Below are positions 60,701 through 64,000 of a stretch of 64,000 nt of DNA, piece by piece. This DNA is from Tetmemena sp. SeJ-2015. Its lineage: Eukaryota > Ciliophora > Spirotrichea > Sporadotrichida > Oxytrichidae. Within the stretch, counting starts at the first letter, position 1; every line of letters starts with the position of its first letter. The notes beneath the pieces are model-generated. The model was given only the letters and a program-made list of their open reading frames with translations. It did no database searches and was not told the DNA's origin. The position numbers and the translations under genes were made by a program. The stretch lies in the NCBI GenBank assembly GCA_027382625.1, contig JAJKFJ010021420.1, forward strand, positions 186,001-250,000. The letters run 5' to 3'.

Positions 60701-61488
60701 TCACCAACTAGTTGACTGTTAGGCCAGAAAGAACTCTGCAACTTAGAGAAGATCAACTATAATGGAGCATTAAGTTATTTCCATTCAGTTTAAATGATAA
60801 TGCTAAGAACTCCAAGTGTAATGAGTATGTTTGCTGGAAGGGGATAGCCTTAAATCTTATATGAAATGGGGAAGTGGATGCTGTGGTGTAAAGATACGAT
60901 TTTATTTAGACGGTTATAATTTTTCTAAGGTCTTAATTTTCTAGATTATTTAATCAGCTTTACGATTTTTAATATAATTAGAATCTAGAAAACTAAGCGA
61001 GGCCACTCATCAGCAAAAGATATTCCACGTAATTTTAGTATAGAGGATTCTATAAACTTACCATTCCCTTGTAAGAAACCTCGAAAGAGCCTGTCCTTGG
61101 AACCCAATCGTAAATTGGGATAGACTCGTCCTCATTCGGGACTAGATTACAGTAAAGATCGTACTACACATAAGCCTTTGGTATAAAAATACTTGTAATA
61201 AATTTCTAATGATTCTAATGATTTAATGGTATCTAATTTCTCAACACGACAGCGTTAGGAAGTCTAGATATGATCGAACTCGACACTATAAATAAAGTAA
61301 GCCTCTACTAATACTCCTCTTCTATCTCCTATAAATTCCCATTCCCTACCTCTGTTAAAGAAGTCCTCGTACTTCGCCTCATCATGTCTAGTGTTCCAAT
61401 GGTGGTCCTTGCAATTTTGACACGTTTCTACTACGAAGAGGTGTTCCACGTTGCTTAAATCAAGCTGCTATTGTTGTTTTCTTTACAT
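54745..61488 (-). CDS. Four-domain arginine kinase fused to a CxxC thioredoxin-like domain and coiled coil
   Basis: Phosphagen kinases transfer phosphate between ATP and arginine to buffer energy. From ATG 61488 ([20 protein letters not shown]) the protein has: a CxxC domain resembling the SelW/SelT/Rdx fold ([60 protein letters not shown]); a Gly/Ser linker; an E/Q/R/A-rich coiled coil (60360-59960); then four kinase domains at roughly 59710-58340, 58290-57190, 57185-56030 and 55965-54745. Each has CPTNLGT with the reactive Cys, [11 protein letters not shown] and GEHTE. Domains 2-4 keep SGIGVYAGS as in arginine kinases; domain 1 has FSIGVVAGS, losing the Tyr. All joins work only after removing the IESs listed separately and one GT-AG intron. 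The 3' end is approximate (no nearby TGA). Domains 3 and 4 connect only through the IES at 55966-56003. Confidence 0.85.
55000..55013. other. Tiny IES, 14 bp removed, pointer ACTT (forward AAGT)
   Basis: AAGT at 54996-54999 and 55010-55013 surround 10 bp (TAAAATATTA). Removal gives [16 protein letters not shown], identical to domains 2 and 3. The decayed duplicate has a 13-bp version at the same site. Confidence 0.88.
55068..55114. other. IES, 47 bp removed, pointer TA
   Basis: TA at 55066-55067 and 55113-55114. Removal joins VFERL to SRACTHIEK as in sister domains ([13 protein letters not shown]). Confidence 0.75.
55274..55309. other. IES, 36 bp removed, pointer GATT (forward AATC)
   Basis: AATC at 55270-55273 and 55306-55309. 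Removal restores [20 protein letters not shown]. The interior contains an in-frame TGA. The duplicate copy carries the homologous insert. Confidence 0.88.
55492..55522. other. IES, 31 bp removed, pointer TGATT (forward AATCA)
   Basis: AATCA at 55487-55491 and 55518-55522. Removal restores [20 protein letters not shown] in frame. Confidence 0.9.
55727..55757. other. IES, 31 bp removed, pointer TTATGCT (forward AGCATAA)
   Basis: AGCATAA at 55720-55726 and 55751-55757, the longest pointer found here. Removal restores [16 protein letters not shown]. Confidence 0.92.
55966..56003. other. IES joining kinase domains 3 and 4, 38 bp removed, pointer AAATT (forward AATTT)
   Basis: AATTT at 55961-55965 and 55999-56003. 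Unexcised, domain 3 ends at TGA 55990-55992 (EEEKIHL). Excised, the frame continues [15 protein letters not shown] into domain 4, matching the inter-domain linker CKCGSHL between domains 2 and 3. Confidence 0.85.
57051..57085. other. IES, 35 bp removed, pointer ATCTTA (forward TAAGAT)
   Basis: TAAGAT at 57045-57050 and 57080-57085. Removal restores [20 protein letters not shown] in domain 3. Confidence 0.9.
57887..57922. other. IES, 36 bp removed, pointer GAAT (forward ATTC)
   Basis: ATTC at 57883-57886 and 57919-57922. Removal restores [17 protein letters not shown] in domain 2. The interior has an in-frame TGA. Confidence 0.88.
58765..58800. other. IES, 36 bp removed, pointer AAGA (forward TCTT)
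   Basis: TCTT at 58761-58764 and 58797-58800. Removal restores [18 protein letters not shown] in domain 1. Confidence 0.88.
58950..59250. other. Large IES, 301 bp removed, pointer AAT (forward ATT)
   Basis: ATT at 58947-58949 and 59248-59250. The interior is strongly AT-rich with no coding. Removal joins RDKIVAVLN to [16 protein letters not shown] in domain 1 and restores frame. Confidence 0.82.
60406..60419. other. Tiny IES, 14 bp removed, pointer TCAGC (forward GCTGA)
   Basis: GCTGA at 60401-60405 and 60415-60419 flank 9 bp. Removal joins [10 protein letters not shown] to [17 protein letters not shown] in frame. Confidence 0.85.
60593..60632. other. IES, 40 bp removed, pointer CTCC (forward GGAG)
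   Basis: GGAG at 60589-60592 and 60629-60632. Removal joins [11 protein letters not shown] to [20 protein letters not shown], linking the CxxC domain to the coiled coil and kinases. The 40-bp length changes frame. Confidence 0.82.
61185..61232. other. IES, 48 bp removed, pointer ATACC (forward GGTAT)
   Basis: GGTAT at 61180-61184 and 61228-61232. Removal restores AVVLRNQIPKAYVQYDLYCN. A separate GT-AG intron of about 62 bp lies just upstream in the gene (about 61273-61334). Confidence 0.85.
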
Positions 61489-61715
61489 ATTTAATTCAAG
61501 ATATTTAAAAATAATGAAACTTAATCCACCCCAACCTATTTATATCTACATACTTTTTAAAGCTAAGTGCCTTCAATACTTTGATCTCTCTTTCTGCTTT
61601 TTTATTTCATGATGAGTGTATGTATGTTTTGTAAGGTGAAAATTATTTCGAAAGACCAAATTTAATTCTCTATAGTTAAAATAGATGACTGATGCTTTCT
61701 TAAAGTCACAGTCAT

Positions 61716-62863
61716 TCATTCCATATCCTCATAGCCATGCTCTCTGTTTTATTAGTGCTGAGTTTAATTACTTTATCTCTGAGCTAGGTTGAGCTCATCT
61801 CCCTCATGATAGTGGGAAGTTTTTGAAGCAGTAGCTATCTCGCGCTCGCTCCTTCTTCTACTATTTTGTAAGGCCTGAGACGCCTTGAGTCTACTCTGCC
61901 TCACTATTTCTAGCTCCCTCTCACCTTTGCTCTCCTCAAGAGTCATCTACTAATCTCCCCTCTATCCGTGGAAGTTTTGCTGCTGCTGCTCATCTTCCAA
62001 GAGACTTTGATTATTCAAATCCCAAGCCCTCTTCTCCTCCTCAAACCTTTGTTGTAACTATCTGTAGTCAGCTGTCATCTTTGACTCTTACTCATCTGTC
62101 TAAGAAGATTAAATGTCCATCAGCTTCCTCTCCAACCTAGTCGATCTCAATTTGCTCGCAGCTGGGGACTAAAAAGAAGCAAATAAGAAATAATAGTTTG
62201 TCAGTAATGCAGGACGGCATTAGACTGTTGCCTTGGATGGGAGTTTGCAAGATGCTGGCTTGGAACTTGTAGTTAGAGAGGCCGTCTAAGATGCTCTCAC
62301 TATCCACAAAAGAACTAGCGTCATAGTTAGCTACCTGTGAGAGATCGTTGTTTCTCCCTTGAGAAGACTTCACAGAATATAGATAGAAAATCATACTAAT
62401 CTAGTAACAAATTAAGAATAGGGGGTCTGCTTTGATTGCCTGTGAGATTGATTGTAAACATACTGTTCCTAGATATCTCCATTAATTATTCATGGCTTAT
62501 ATAAAAACAAACTGAGGACTCTAAAACATTTCCATCCTTGCTTTCCTCCATTTCAACATTTTGTTGCTAAGCAATTCTAGCAGGTGATTGGACAAATTTT
62601 CTCTAGGAATGGCTCTAGTTGTTTTAAGACTGCCTTTATTGTTCTTGAGGATGATTGAATTTGAGTCTGGAAGCAAAGTCTTAGCTGTGATTGCTGGTAT
62701 TAGAAAGAGACTAGATCCTCTTGAAGTCTTATATAGGAGTGGACTTGTTCTGCTGAGTATTCCTAGTGAAGCTTAGTTTAAAAAGAGAAAACAAAGAAGA
62801 GATATTTTAAATTGAGCTATCGTCCAAGATATGCAAAATTTTCTCTTCTTCATCATCCCTCAT
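61716..62863 (-). CDS. Unrecognised Gln/Glu/Ser-rich protein
   Basis: Start ATG 62863 (MRDDEEEKILHILDDSS), stop TGA 61716-61718 (NREHGYEDME). The N-terminal third is polar (FASRLKFNHPQEQQRQSQNN, FVQSPARIAQQQNVEMEESK). The middle is less ordered, with a hydrophobic stretch near 62170 (LLFLICFFLV) that is probably intron or IES. The C-terminal third is a charged helix: MTADYRQLQQRFEEEKRAWD, MTLEESKGERELEIVRQSRL, KASQALQNSRRRSEREI. Frame changes near 62110 and 62200 show at least one unplaced interruption. No family recognised. Its 3' end lies 228 bp from the start of the arginine kinase gene, and its start is about 105 bp from the stop of the next gene. Confidence 0.5.
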
Positions 62864-62967
62864 CTAGACAAATGCTTGCTATGAAAGATGTGCATCATCT
62901 TTAAATAAATTAAAATATGGCGAAGTAAATACTATAAATTTATAATTAATTTTATATAAATAAAAGT

Positions 62968-64000
62968 TCACTGAATTATTTCACAATAATCATCTGATTA
63001 ATTTAATTAGCTATCATCTCCATGGGCAAGATAGCGCTGAGAATTTCCACTTTTGCTTAAGTGTTGATACTCATCAAAAGTCACATCAAGTTCATTAATT
63101 TATTGGTCGCTGTTCTAATCTACTTCGTCTTAATCTTGCCTCTACTAGCCTTATTTCATATCCGCAAAGCTATCGCCATAAGAATAATGAGAATATTCTG
63201 GCCTTCTTGGAGTTTGATGCTGATTAATTTATTACTCTCCTTCTTCCTCCTCTTCTCTAGATTCTCGTTCTTGATCTACTCCCTCATAGTACTCATTACT
63301 CATTTCAAAGTCTGCTTGCATTTACACTTTCCTGTTTCCATTCTAATCAAATTCACCTTATTTAGATTGTCTTTAACTTCCCTACCTCGCTATTTTTCTT
63401 GATCCTTTTTGGCTTTGTGAATTTTAACTCATCTAGAACTGCGTAACCGGCTAGATCTAGTGGTCCCCATTCTTTTATTTAGAAATACTCAAGCTTTGAG
63501 ATTCTTCGGAGCGCTCCAAATACTTTTCAAAACCGTTTTGCGAGGCCACAGACATCCTCTTCCTAGTTGATTGCTGAGAGGATTTCCTAGACTTTCTCCC
63601 ATCTGCTAAGGGATTATTTCCTTGATCTGCTCCTGTTTCTTGCATGGCAAGATGCTTAAAACATTCCTTAATGTTTATAATGTTGATAAACTTCTATTTT
63701 GACTGAGTAGGTTTAGCTAGGAGCTCGTCTTCTCTTCGCTTCTCCAAAATCATGGGGAGATTCTAAATCAATAGTTCATCGCCTCCATATCTCTCAACAA
63801 CCTCAACCTTTGCATAAAGTCTCATCTCCTAAAAAATAAGTTATAAGAACAAAAAATATTTACCTTCTAGTCTGGGGCTCTTCTTTCCTTATCGAAGCAT
63901 TCTTTAACGAAGACGTAAACTCTAGATTTTTTTAGATCGGGAAACCTTAGCCTAATTTGATCTGCAAGCTGCTTTTTAGAAGTTTGAGTTCCATGGCACA
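62968..64000 (-). CDS. Unrecognised protein, C-terminal part (runs off the right edge)
   Basis: Minus-strand gene entering from the right edge and ending at TGA 62968-62970 (SDDYCEIIQ). The edge part reads QLADQIRLRFPDLKKSRVYV, then FVKECFDKERRAPDQK. A GT-AG intron (about 63825-63875) follows, then EMRLYAKVEVVERYGGDELL, a basic Ser-rich stretch (ADGRKSRKSSQQSTRKRMSV) and an acidic, Gln/Asp-rich C-terminus (EYYEGVDQERESREEEEEGE). I do not recognise a family. The order of a folded N-terminal part and a disordered acidic tail is common among nuclear and cytoskeletal proteins, but no function can be given. Confidence 0.5.

Noticed and set aside
1..64000. CRISPR arrays, rRNA, tRNA genes, bacterial operons
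   Set aside because: No regularly spaced repeats, no rRNA-like blocks, no convincing cloverleaf, and the code, introns and IESs are those of a ciliate nucleus.

Overview
This window looks like germline (micronuclear) DNA of a hypotrich/stichotrich ciliate of the Oxytricha-Stylonychia-Tetmemena kind. Three lines of evidence agree. (1) Genes read through only if TAA and TAG mean glutamine and TGA is the sole stop; recognisable proteins (ribosomal L34, DPM3, arginine kinase) need this. (2) Conserved reading frames are broken by short AT-rich segments flanked by 2-7 bp direct repeats. Removing the segment plus one repeat copy restores frame and family alignment, which is the signature of internal eliminated sequences (IESs) with pointers. 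At least 17 can be placed to the base. They are distinct from GT-AG introns, which also occur. (3) A 4,063-bp transposon ends in 17 bp of G4T4 telomere sequence and has an AGT target duplication, as expected of TBE elements.

Layout. 1-23,450 is almost wholly minus strand: the N-terminus of a DEAD-box helicase, a very long Ser/Asn/Gln-rich protein, ribosomal protein L34e, a phosphohistidine phosphatase with a probable mitochondrial presequence, a long coiled-coil protein like CCDC191/SFI1, a giant multi-pass membrane protein with a PAS domain (tmcB-like), and a TMEM245-like membrane protein. 23,630-30,600 is plus strand: a CDP-alcohol phosphotransferase gene whose coding pieces lie in two clusters about 5.2 kb apart in interleaved order (2 and 4 upstream, 1 and 3 downstream), with a low-complexity gene and DPM3 between them. 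30,400-46,000 alternates strands: coiled-coil protein, SHIPPO-type protein, dead dual-specificity phosphatase, CFAP97-like protein, RING/B-box/kelch protein and START-domain protein. These sit in tight head-to-head and tail-to-tail arrangement.

46,000-61,500 is dominated by arginine kinase. One minus-strand gene (about 54.7-61.5 kb) encodes a thioredoxin-fold-like CxxC domain, an E/Q/R-rich coiled coil and four tandem arginine-kinase domains, interrupted by many exactly placed IESs. A partial tandem duplicate of its 3' end (46.1-47.6 and 51.65-51.8 kb) has decayed and is split by the TBE transposon. The TBE carries remnants of the transposase, a middle reverse-strand ORF and a kinase-domain ORF. 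Another unrelated gene lies between the two kinase copies. The right edge holds two more minus-strand genes.

In the macronucleus most of these genes would be expected on separate gene-sized chromosomes, so their adjacency here need not mean co-regulation. The strongest unusual results are the odd-even scrambled phosphotransferase gene, the four-domain arginine kinase fusion, the TBE insertion with intact target duplication, and a class of eliminated sequences only 14 bp long.
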